From NCBI GenBank assembly GCA_964483105.1, contig CAYZZU010000033.1, positions 1-23,820 on the forward strand: a stretch of DNA of 23,820 nucleotides, in the 5' to 3' direction. Shown piece after piece: positions 1 to 9,800 of this stretch. The notes beneath the pieces are model-generated. The model saw only the letters and a list, made by a program, of their open reading frames with translations. It was not told the origin of the DNA and did no database searches. How positions within the stretch are numbered: the first letter of the stretch is position 1; every line of letters starts with the position of its first letter. The translations under genes were made by a program, and so were the position numbers. This stretch comes from CAYZZU01 sp964483105. Lineage in GTDB: Bacteria; CG2-30-53-67.

Positions 1-255
1 AGTGAGATCGTGTGGTTCGACTGAGCTCACCATGCTCGGAAATCCAAAGTACTGATTGTTACAATATTTCAGGAAGAGCAATGTCCGGGATCGTGTTGCC
101 TACCTTCAGCTGGGATTCTGTCAGGACTTCCCTGAATGGTACAAGAAAACACTCCGGACACTTTTCAAAACAAGCTTCCACAACGAACCGATCTGAACAT
201 CTCTATCGCTGGATTCGGGTGAACAGATGGTCCCTCAAAAGAAAGGGCTGGGCTC
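1..255. other. Region before first intact gene; possible degraded gene end
   Basis: No intact gene is recognisable here. On the plus strand, frame 2 has an open stretch of 46 codons from 56 to a TGA at 194-196. Its conceptual peptide looks protein-like: it contains YFRKSNVRDRVAYLQLGF and then FPEWYKKTLRTLFKTSF. An in-frame TGA at 53-55 cuts it off from further upstream sequence, and it has no ATG. It may be the 3' end of a broken upstream gene, or chance. The stretch 197-255 holds only the ribosome binding site of the next gene (GAAAGGG at 241-247). No promoter was recognised. Confidence 0.25.
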
Positions 256-1722
256 ATGAATGTATTGTTGATCAACCCCCCATCCGATTCGCCACAGCCG
301 GTCATGCCCCTGGGACTGGCGTTCCTGGCGGCCGCGCTTGAAAGCCATCACATTTCCGTCCACGTGATCGATGCCTGGGTGGAACGGCTGGATTTCCATG
401 CCCTGGAGAGGAGGATCGCGCAGATGGCCCCTCCGGATTTAATCGGGATCACCATCATGTCTCCAACCTATTCAAACGGAATGAAGACCATACGAACCGC
501 CAGGAAAGCTGCTCCGGGATCCAAAATTATTATCGGCGGCACGCATCCGTCATCACTCCCGGAACAGTGCCTGCGGGACAATCCCGAAGTCGATTTTGTC
601 GCCGTGGGGGAAGGGGAGGAACTGATGGTACAGTTGGCAAAAACACTCAGCGGGCAGGGCCGCGGATTGTCTGAGATCAGAGGACTGGCCTATCGCGCCG
701 ATGGAAAGATCCTCCGGAACGGTCATGCGGCCCCTGTTCAAAACCTGGATTCCCTTCCGTTCCCCGCAAGACATCTATTCCCCATCTTCAAGTATAAAAC
801 CCACCCTCCCTACAGACTGCATCGTTCCTATGCCACGATGGTCACGAGCAGAGGCTGTCCATTCCATTGTAGTTATTGTACCAAGTCCGTTTCAGGGCAG
901 AATTACAGGTACCAAAGCCCTGAGCGGATCATCCGTGAAATCGAATTCCTGATCGAGAAATATCGGATCAAACAGATACACTTCTATGATGATGATTTCA
1001 CGATCAACATGAAGCGTGTTGAAAAGATCTGTGATGAAATCATCCGAAAAAATATCAGGATCGCATGGTCCTGCGTCACCCGGGTGGACCTGGTGAATGA
1101 ACGATTGCTGGCCAAGATGCGCCGTGCCGGCTGCTGGTTGATTTCCTACGGTGTTGAATCCGGGAACCAGGAAATATTGAACCGGGTTCAAAAAGGTTAC
1201 CGTATTGAAGAAATCAAGAAAGCATTTGCGATCACCCGGAAAGCCGGAATCAGGACATTGGGCTATTTCATGGCGGGACTGCCCGGGGAAACATACTCCA
1301 CTCTGAACGAAACGGTCCAACTCTCTTTTGCGCTGGATCCCGATTTCGTCTCCTGGAGCATCACCGCGCTTTATCCCGGGAGTGAGCTTTACAGGCAGGC
1401 TCTGGACGGAACCCTGGGCGGGAATTACACCCGGCTCAAGGTACCGGTGGTGGAGCGAAAAGACAATATTTCCAGCCTTTCTCCGTATGCTCAGGGACAT
1501 ATCTATCTCTACGAAGGTGACATCCCGCGCGAGTATATCCTGAAAACAGTCAACACAGCTTATCGAAATTTTTATTTCCGAATCCGTTATCTCCTCAGGT
1601 TCCTCTCGAAACTGCAAACCCTGACCGAGGCCTTCAGCTATCTCCGGACATTTTTTCAATTTATCACGTGGAAGCAGGCGAAGAGATCCGTGCAGAACCA
1701 TACGGCCCGGTCTTCCATATGA
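256..1722 (+). CDS. B12-binding domain radical SAM protein
   Basis: The N-terminal region (about residues 1-140, starting MNVLLINPP) has the Rossmann-like pattern of cobalamin-binding domains in class B radical SAM enzymes: an MPLGLAFLAAAL segment and a later IIIGGTHPS and VAVGEGE. The canonical DxHxxG cobalamin ligand is not seen. The radical SAM core follows, with its [4Fe-4S] triad at C201, C205 and C208 (CX3CX2C) after a VTSRGCPF segment. Later core segments include FYDDDFTI, SYGVESG and GYFMAGLPGET. The C-terminal ~100 residues are basic and unassigned. Length (488 aa) is normal for the family. Such enzymes catalyse radical methylations and rearrangements; the substrate cannot be read from sequence. 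A role in modifying a sugar or lipid for the downstream glycosyltransferases is inference only. The ATG at 256 is preceded by AAGGG about 8 nt upstream. The next gene starts 72 nt downstream and is probably co-transcribed. Confidence 0.9.
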   Translation: MNVLLINPPSDSPQPVMPLGLAFLAAALESHHISVHVIDAWVERLDFHALERRIAQMAPPDLIGITIMSPTYSNGMKTIRTARKAAPGSKIIIGGTHPSSLPEQCLRDNPEVDFVAVGEGEELMVQLAKTLSGQGRGLSEIRGLAYRADGKILRNGHAAPVQNLDSLPFPARHLFPIFKYKTHPPYRLHRSYATMVTSRGCPFHCSYCTKSVSGQNYRYQSPERIIREIEFLIEKYRIKQIHFYDDDFTINMKRVEKICDEIIRKNIRIAWSCVTRVDLVNERLLAKMRRAGCWLISYGVESGNQEILNRVQKGYRIEEIKKAFAITRKAGIRTLGYFMAGLPGETYSTLNETVQLSFALDPDFVSWSITALYPGSELYRQALDGTLGGNYTRLKVPVVERKDNISSLSPYAQGHIYLYEGDIPREYILKTVNTAYRNFYFRIRYLLRFLSKLQTLTEAFSYLRTFFQFITWKQAKRSVQNHTARSSI

Positions 1723-1794
1723 AATTTTCGTCCCGATGCTCTGGAAAAGGTTCAGGATCTGGATGGATCCCTCACTTCATGGAATGAAAACCCG

Positions 1795-3582
1795 ATGACC
1801 TCCCCACATGAAAGGAATGAAATCACACCTCCAGTGGATCCGATCCTGATCATCATGGAGGAGGGGATCGGAAATATGATCATGCTCACACCGGCAATCC
1901 GGGCCATCAAAGAGGTCCGCCCCGATCTTCCCATACATGTCATGGGGAAATACCCGGCCCTGGAAATTATGGAATCGTGGGAGTGTGTGGACCGGGTGCT
2001 TGTCGAACCGGACGGGACTGTCTATGACACGGTCTTTTATGCCGTCTGGTCATCCGGAGCGCAGAAAAGATACGATGATTATTTCCAATCCCACTGCAGG
2101 CAGACAGGGACGATCGAGTACAACGACACCTCCGTGCATGAGACGGAATGTTATATGAACATTGCCAGGTATCTTGGATATTCCAAACCCGCCCCCGCTC
2201 CCTACTGTCCCGTCAGAGAGGTGGAGATCGATCTCCCCGCGGACAAACCGATCATCGGTCTTTCCGACACCTATCTGAACAACGGCGTATGGCAGAGAAA
2301 GAGCTGGCCTCACTACCGGGAGCTGGCCCGGATTCTGATCAGGCGGGGATACCAGGTGGTCCTGCTGGGGGGACGGGACGAGGCAGACCGTTTCCGGAGT
2401 GATGAATGGCCCGAAGAGGTCATCGCTCTTCAGGGGCAATACTCCCTCGCCGAAACAGCCTATCTCATGACAAAGTGCAAGGCCGTGGTGGCCAATGACA
2501 GCGGCCCCGCCCATATGGCGGCTGCCCTGAACATCCCGACCTATGTCCTTTTCGGCGCCACGCTGGTGACCAAGAACAAACCCCGGGGTGAAAAGGTGCA
2601 TGTGATTACCAGCAACCTCCCCTGCAGTCCCTGCCAATATACCGAAGCCTGCTTACCCTGCAAGGAGTGGCGGTGCATGGAAGAAATCTCTACCGAGACC
2701 ATTCTCACTCGCATAGAAGCAGAGGGCAGACCTGCAACGGATCTCTCTGTATCGACAACCCCTGCAAAAAACAAAATGACACAGAAACCACCCATTTTCA
2801 TAGCTGGAGCCGGACGATCGGGTACCTCGCTCGTCCGTGAGATCATCAATGCGCACCCTCATATCGCCTGTGGTCCGGAACTGAAGGTCACACCGTTGGT
2901 GGCCAAATTGTGTCAGGACCTGCAAACCATCTACCTGCCGTGGTTGCGCGCTTATTCTCTGAGCCCGGAAGATATAAACCGGATATTTTCCGGGGTGCTG
3001 CTTGCCTTCCTGGAGAAATACCGGATCAACACCGGAAAAGAGCGAATCGCTGAAAAAACCCCCAACAATATTTTTTTCTTCCAACACCTGAGTCAAATGT
3101 TCCCGCGCAGCCCGCTCATCCATGTGATACGGGATGGACGGGATGTGGTGGCTTCTTTGCTGACGATGAATTGGCGAACAGCGACAGGTGAGCCCGTTGA
3201 TTATACACAGGACGTGGAGAAAGCGGCAATCTATTGGGCTCAGGCTGTGATCGCCGGCCGGAATTTTGCGGCACAGAGCGCTTCGACGGGCAATCAGTAT
3301 TTTGAAATACATTACGAAGACATCATCAGAGAACCGGAAAAGACCCTCCGGGATCTCTTTGCTTTTATGGACGAACCCTGGGATCCATTCATTCTCAGGG
3401 ATTTCCTTCCGAGCGGTACCTCGGAGGATGAGTCCGGAGCCGATCCGGCCGGCAAAAAATTGTACCATTCATCTATTGGGCGTTGGAGAAAAGACCTCGA
3501 TCCCCGGCAGATCGAGGTCGTAAAAACAGTGGCGGGACACCTGATCATCGAGCTTGGATATGCCCAAAACCTGGATTGGTAA
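1795..3582 (+). CDS. GT9 (heptosyltransferase-like) glycosyltransferase fused to a sulfotransferase domain
   Basis: This is a two-domain protein. Residues ~15-315 are a family 9 glycosyltransferase of the ADP-heptose:LPS heptosyltransferase type: IMEEGIGNMIMLTPAI near the start, VLLGGRDEADRF in the middle, and the nucleotide-sugar signature NDSGPAHMAAAL from N234. A cysteine cluster follows (C277, C280, C286, C289, C294). After a linker (~310-327), residues ~330-590 resemble a PAPS-dependent sulfotransferase: the 5'-phosphosulfate loop IAGAGRSGTSLV and the 3'-phosphate motif VIRDGRDVVASLL near R446. An in-frame ATG at 2776 (residue 328) sits exactly at the domain junction and may be a relic of two separate genes. 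The predicted role is sugar transfer plus sulfation of a surface glycan. Sugar, acceptor and sulfation activity are inferred. It lies between the radical SAM gene and the sigma-54-controlled glycosyltransferase operon. The ribosome binding site is weak. Confidence 0.88.
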   Translation: MTSPHERNEITPPVDPILIIMEEGIGNMIMLTPAIRAIKEVRPDLPIHVMGKYPALEIMESWECVDRVLVEPDGTVYDTVFYAVWSSGAQKRYDDYFQSHCRQTGTIEYNDTSVHETECYMNIARYLGYSKPAPAPYCPVREVEIDLPADKPIIGLSDTYLNNGVWQRKSWPHYRELARILIRRGYQVVLLGGRDEADRFRSDEWPEEVIALQGQYSLAETAYLMTKCKAVVANDSGPAHMAAALNIPTYVLFGATLVTKNKPRGEKVHVITSNLPCSPCQYTEACLPCKEWRCMEEISTETILTRIEAEGRPATDLSVSTTPAKNKMTQKPPIFIAGAGRSGTSLVREIINAHPHIACGPELKVTPLVAKLCQDLQTIYLPWLRAYSLSPEDINRIFSGVLLAFLEKYRINTGKERIAEKTPNNIFFFQHLSQMFPRSPLIHVIRDGRDVVASLLTMNWRTATGEPVDYTQDVEKAAIYWAQAVIAGRNFAAQSASTGNQYFEIHYEDIIREPEKTLRDLFAFMDEPWDPFILRDFLPSGTSEDESGADPAGKKLYHSSIGRWRKDLDPRQIEVVKTVAGHLIIELGYAQNLDW

Positions 3583-3655
3583 ATCATCCCCTCCTGTCTG
3601 AAGAAACATTCACGAAAGCTGAAGAAACAACCCACCGGTCCCGACCCGTCATATC

Positions 3656-3671
3656 CATGACCCGGATCATG
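3656..3671. repeat. Short inverted repeat upstream of the sigma-54 promoter
   Basis: CATGA (3656-3660) and TCATG (3667-3671) flank a 6-nt spacer. The centre is about 115 bp upstream of the predicted transcription start, a usual distance for an enhancer-binding activator such as FlrC, FlgR or FleQ. The repeat is short and could be chance. The rest of 3583-3808 has no gene or clear terminator. Confidence 0.2.
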
Positions 3672-3753
3672 CAAATGGACGGAAAAATGACAGGACTCTC
3701 TGTAGTCTGGAACCCATTCCATTAAAAAACAGTCACTTAGCCTTTACACAGTA

Positions 3754-3769
3754 TGGCACCCTTCTTGCA
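3754..3769 (+). promoter_or_regulatory. Sigma-54 (RpoN) promoter of the glycosyltransferase operon
   Basis: The sequence TGGCACCCTTCTTGCA matches the sigma-54 consensus TGGCAC-N5-TTGCA. The invariant GG (3755-3756) and GC (3767-3768) have the required 12-nt offset. Transcription would start near 3780, about 29 nt before the ATG at 3809. Sigma-54 controls middle flagellar genes in many proteobacteria, so this ties the giant glycosyltransferase gene to flagellar assembly. Activator identity is not visible. Confidence 0.88.
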
Positions 3770-3808
3770 AGAAAAACATCGAATCTTTTTTTCAACAAAC
3801 AGGATGAA

Positions 3809-6800
3809 ATGATGAAATCAATTATATTCTTCACCCACAGCACCCCCTTTCATCCCGGCACGATCCTGACCCGGGGCCTGGGCGGCTCGGAGAGCGCCCT
3901 GATCCATCTTTCCCGGAAACTGGCCCGGTTGGGACATTCCGTCCGGGTCTTCTGTGCCTGCGACGCTCCTGGAGAATATGAGGGTGTGGTCTACCGGGAA
4001 GCGGCCGAACTTCCCGCTCATCTCGCGGACAAGGAGGTCGATCTCTTCGTCTCGCTCCGGATCCCTCAGGTCTTCACCGGAACAATCCCGGCGAAACTCA
4101 AGTGGCTCTGGGCCGAGGACAGTTTCGACCAGCCCCATATCCAGTGTCTGATGGACCCCTCACTGACCGGAAGAATCGACCGGATCGTCACCGTCAGCCG
4201 CTGGCAGGCCGAGACCTACCGTCGGCATTTCAAGATCCCGGAAGAAAAATTCTTCGTCAGCCGAAACGGATTTCATCCCCCCTTCTTCGAAGGCCCCCTG
4301 CCGGAGAGCCGCCCCCCCCGCCTGGCCTATGCCAGCACCCCCTTCCGGGGGCTCGACGTCCTCCTCGACCTCTTCCCGAAAATTCGGGCCGAGGTGCCGG
4401 AAACCGAACTGTACATTTTCAGCAGCATGGCCGTCTACGGCGTCTCCAGGGAGGAAGACGAAAGGGAATATGGAGATCTTTACCGGAAGGCCGGCCAACC
4501 GGGGGTGAAACGGGTCGGGAGTATTCCCCAGGACCGCCTTGCAAAGGAGCTGATGCAGGCCTCACTCTTAGCCTATCCGAACCACTTCGCCGAAACCTCC
4601 TGCATCGCGGCCATCGAAGCCCAGGCGGCCGGAACTCCGGTCGTGACGACCCGGTTGGGAGGCCTTGTCGAAACCGTGGCGGACGGGAAAACGGGAATCC
4701 TGATCCCCGGAGACAGCCGAACGAAAGAATACGGAGAACGCTTCGTCCGGGAAATCATACGTCTCCTGAAGGATGAAAACGCATGGCGCAAGCTGAGCCG
4801 GAACGCCAGGGAACGGGCCTTCCGGGAATACCGTTGGGAAGATGTGGCGAAAGAGTGGAGCCGGGCAATCGAGGAACAACTACACAACCGGAAGGAGGTT
4901 CTTATCGCAGGCACACCGGAAGGACAGGCAGGGACCCGGCAAATCGGTGGTTTCCAGTCAAGGGTCCTTGCCTGTCAGAAAAAGATTCAGCAGAACCCGG
5001 AAGATCCCGAACCATACAACCGGCTCGGCCTCCTCTACCGGGATGCCGGAGAGCCGGCAAAGGCGCTGGAAGCATTCAGGAAGGCAATCGCACACTACGT
5101 ACTCTATAACGAGGCCTATGAAAACTACCGGAGCGTCGCGGAGGAACTCGGGATCCCGATCATCCGGAACGATCTCGATATCGTCTTCTACACCGTGGGG
5201 AACTTCACCCCCGCCGACCTGGGGAAGAAGGCCGTCGGCGGAAGTGAAACGGCCCTGATGGCGATCGCCCGGGAGTTGTCCCGTCTCGGGCGGAGGGTCA
5301 TTGTCTTCAATTCAACCCAGGAGGTCTCCTTCCATGACGGGGTCGAATACCGGAACCTGGTTGACTTCTTCCTCCTGAACCACTGGAACCGGACTCCTTT
5401 CTTTATCTCCTCCCGGGTCCCCATGCCTTTCCGGGCCGGTCTCAATGCCGGTCGAACGATCTTCTGGGTCCACGATGACTGTCTGGCCGATTACATCCGG
5501 GAGGAAAATCTCTCCGACCTGCCGGTCGACACGATCTTCACGGTCAGCCGCTGGCAGGCCGAGGCCTATGCCGAACACTTCGGCATCCCACGAGACCGTT
5601 TTCACGTCACCCGGAATGGAATCGACCTGACTTTCTTTCCGCGGGAACCCCTCTCACGGGACCGGAAGAAACTGGTCTACACGAGCCGGCCCGACCGGGG
5701 GCTCGACGTCCTCCTCGACCTCTTCCCGAAAATCCGGGAAAAAGAGCCCGAAGCGGAGCTGCACATCTTTACCTATACCCAGGCGGAAAGTCTCGAAACC
5801 GATCCGGAGATGATTCCCGTCCTTCCGAAGGTGGATCAACCCGGCGTAATCCTCCGAGGCGGTGTCCCGAAAGAGGTTCTCTACCGGGAACTGGCCACAG
5901 CGCGGCTCCTGGTCTACCCCTCCATCTGGCGGGAAACCTCCTGCATCGCCGTGCTGGAAGCCCAGGCCGCGGGACTTCCGGTAATCACCACATCCCTGGC
6001 CGCGCTTCCCGAATCCGTGGCCGGCGGGATCCTGATTTCCGGGAATCCCTATCACCCGGATTACCAGAGCCGTTTCGTGCGGGAGGTCCTCCGCCTGATG
6101 AAAGACGACACCGCCTGGCGGGAACTCTCCGGGAAGGGTCGGGAATTCGTGATGCGCAGGCATACGTGGAAAACCATCGGATCCGAATGGAACCGGTACC
6201 TTTCGGACGGCGCCCGCCGTCCTCTCCTTTCCCTCTGCATGATCGCGAAAAACGAAGAGGAGATGCTTCCCCGCTGTCTGGATTCGGTCCGCAGTATCGT
6301 CGATGAAATCATCATCGTCGACACCGGATCGACCGACCGCACGGTGGAAATCGCCGAATCGTTCGGAGCGAAGGTGATTCGCCATCCCTGGCGTGACGAC
6401 TTCAGCGAAGCCCGGAACGTCTCGATCGACCACGCCGCGGGCGAATGGATCCTCGTCCTCGACGCGGACGAGCGGATCGCGGGAAAAGACGTGGCAAAGA
6501 TCGCAGCAACCATACGGGACCCGGATTTATTCGCCTGCTTTCTCACCCAGCGGACCTATACCGACAACACCTCTCTCCTCCACTGGCAACGCAATCAGCA
6601 GGAAGGTCCGGAAGGGAAGGACCATGCCGGCTACGTGGACTCCGAGCTGATCCGCCTCTTCCGAAGAGACCCGAAGATCCACTTCCGAAACCCGGTCCAT
6701 GAACTGGTCGAGCCCGCCGTCGCGGAGGCGGGGTTGAAGACGATCCGGACGGGAATTCCGATTCATCATTACGGAAAGGTTCGCGGGGAGGCGAAACTCC

Positions 6801-9800
6801 GCGCCAAAGGGACACTCTACGAACGAATCGGTCAGGAGAAAATCCGGGAGGCTCCCCGGGATCCCAAGGCGATCTTCGAGCTGGCGGCCCAGAAGGTGGA
6901 GCTGAAACAATTCGCAGAAGCGGAACAACTTTTCAAAGAAGTCACGCGTATCCGTCCCGACTCGGACGAGGCCTGGCTCAACCTCGGGTCGGTCCTGCTG
7001 GAACAGGACCGACCCGGGGAAGCCCTGGAGGCCTACCGTTCCGCCCAGCGGATCAATCCGGAAAACACCGACATCGAGTACAACCTCGGCGTGGCCGAAC
7101 AGCGCCTCGAGCGACACGACGAGGCGATCCGGCACTTTGAGAAGGCCATCGCCCTGAAACCGGACTCGTTCCTCGCCTACTGGAGTCTCGGATACTCGGA
7201 ACTGGCCCGTGAAGACTATGACACGGCCGAACAGCACTTCAAGGAGTCGATCCGGATTCACTCCGGCTTCGCCTCTCCGCACAACGATCTGGGGGTCCTC
7301 TACGCCCGGACGGGACGCATGGAGCTCGCCGCCGGGCAGTTCGAGGAGGCCCTCGCAATCGATCCGGAAAATGTCGAAACCCGCCGGAACCTGGAACAGG
7401 CCCGGCTCCATACAGGAAAAACAGAAGAAAAAACCGGGCGTACCTCTCCTACCCTCTCCCTCTGCATGATCGTCAAAAACGAGGAGTTTGACCTGCCCCG
7501 CTGTCTCGATTCGGTTCGGGAGTTTGTGGACGAGATCATCCTTGTCGACACCGGATCAACCGACCGGACCGTGGAGGTCGCACGGCGATACACCGACCGG
7601 ATCTATCATCACCCATGGGAAAATCATTTCAGCAAGGCGAGAAACCAGTCGCTGCGATATGCCCATGGAGACTGGATTCTGATCCTCGACGCCGATGAAT
7701 GGTTCGAACCGGGAGAAGGGACTCAGGTCAGGGAAGCCATCCTGAACGCGGGAAACCAGGTGACCCACATCTACCTCGACCGGTGGAACCTTTCCCCGGA
7801 CGGGCGCGTCAACACCGTTCTGAGTCTCCCCCGCCTCTTCCGGAACGGCCGGGGACTTTGCTTCGAGGGAAGGATCCACGAGCAGCTCCATCTCGAAGGG
7901 GAAGGAAGACACGGAGGAATCCGCCTCCTTCATGACGGCTACTGCCGGGGAGGAGAGAAAGAACGGGAAAAATTCGAGCGGAACCGCGGACTGATCGAAA
8001 GGGAAATCCAGGCGGATCCCGGGAACCCCTTCCACTACCACAACCTTTGCCTTGCCTTACAGGGGCTCGACAAAACGGACGATGCCGTCCGGGCCGGGAT
8101 GCAGGCCATCGAGACGGTCCGGAAAGTCAACCCGAAGCCCAGGTACATCCTGCAGACCTGTTACACCGTGTCGGCCCTCCTCTTCGGGCAGGGAAAAATT
8201 GAAGAGGCCCGCGACCTTGCCGTCGAGGCAACCGGCATCGATCCGACCCATCCCGACGCCTGGTACCTCCTGGCCCTCATCGCATCGGTCCACGGCCCGT
8301 GGAAGGAGTGCATCCGGACGGGCAGTGAATACCTCACGATTCTCGAGGAACGGAGCGCGCAACCCGTGATTGAACCGGTTCCGGTCTATACCCTGGGACG
8401 GAGGCACACGGTCACGGCCATGATCGGCGGAGCCCATTACCGCCTTGGAGATCCCGTCGAGGGAGACGCATGGATTCTCAAGGCGATCGAGTTGGGAGCG
8501 CATGACCACGCCTTCCTCCGCTCCGTCGGATCGTTTTATGAGGCGGTCGGGGAAAAAGAGAAGGCGGCCGTGATCTTCGAAGGACTGGAGGAACCGGAAA
8601 CGGAGGGAAACCGGACGGGCGAATCCGCGCCCCGCCTTTCTCTCTGCATGATCACAAAGGACGAGGAGGAACTGCTCCCCGGCTGTCTGGAAAGCATCCG
8701 GGGACTCGTTGACGAAATCGTCATCATCGACACCGGTTCCACGGACCGGACAGTGAAGATCGCCGAATCGTTCGGGGCCAGGGTGATCCGTCATCCCTGG
8801 AAGGAGGACTTCAGCGAGGCCCGGAACCGCTCCATCGAAGAAGCAAACGGGGAGTGGATCCTCGTCCTGGATGCCGATGAACGGATCGAGCGGAAGGACC
8901 ATGACACGATCCGGCGCCGGATCGCCGATCCCGGCGCAAAGGCCTTTCAGCTCCTTCAGCGGAATTACACCGACGATTCCACGACCTTCGGCTGGACCCG
9001 GAACCTCACCGATGCCGTGGAAGGTCGGGACTTCTCCGGCTATTTCGATGTCCCTCTCGCCCGTCTCTTTCGCAGAGACCCGAAGATCCGTTTCGTTAAC
9101 CGGGTGCACGAACGCGTGGAAGAAACCCTGGAGAAATTCGGATGGGAGTTCCCGCTCCTGCCGGTCCCGATCCACCATTTAGGAAAGGCCCGGGGAGATG
9201 ACTTCGTCCGGCGGAAACTCGAAACCTATCTCACAATCTCCCGAAAGAAGCTCGAAGCAAACCCTGACGACGTCCGGGCCCTTTATGAAATCGGCGGCAC
9301 CCTGATCGAACTCGGGCGTCCGGGGGAGGCCATACCCATTCTCGAGAAGGGGATGAAGATCGATCCGGCATGGAAGGGAATCCGGATCCTGAGGGCCATC
9401 GCGGGAATCAACACAGGCGACGAAGCCGGAGCCGGGGAGGCCCTTTCACCCTTCTCCGGGGAGGATAAGGATCCGCAGATCCTTCAGCTTAGGGCAATCT
9501 GCGCCCTCCGCCTCGGGCAATGGGAGAAGGCGGCGGAGGCCTTCGAAAAGGCCCTGGTTCTCGATCCCGAAAGCTTCCGGTATCGGATCGGACTCTCCCA
9601 GGCCCTCATCCGAATGGGAAAGACCGGAGAAGCGCTGAACCTCCTGGAGGAAGCGCAGGCCATCGCGCCCCGATCTCCCGAGGTCCAGAATGACCTCGGC
9701 TGTCTCCTCCTGCTGAAGGAGAAGCGGAAAGAAGCGGAGGAGCATTTCGAAAGGGCGCTTCAGTTAGATGCCGGTTTCCGGGAAGCGAAATACAACCTGT

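Noticed and set aside
12..341. GTG-initiated open frame overlapping the start of the radical SAM gene
   Set aside because: Its composition is unlike a folded protein, it overlaps the clear start of the radical SAM gene by 86 bases in another frame, and has no ribosome binding site.
3583..3753. Intrinsic terminator after the GT9-sulfotransferase gene
   Set aside because: Only a weak imperfect stem (GGACT/AGTCT near 3690-3710) is found, not followed directly by a T-run.
8057..9178. Long minus-strand frame (373 codons) inside the giant glycosyltransferase gene; similar frames at 12754-13956, 892-1701 and 2653-3468
   Set aside because: All lie opposite conserved catalytic motifs, have no family features, and arise from low stop frequency in GC-rich coding DNA.
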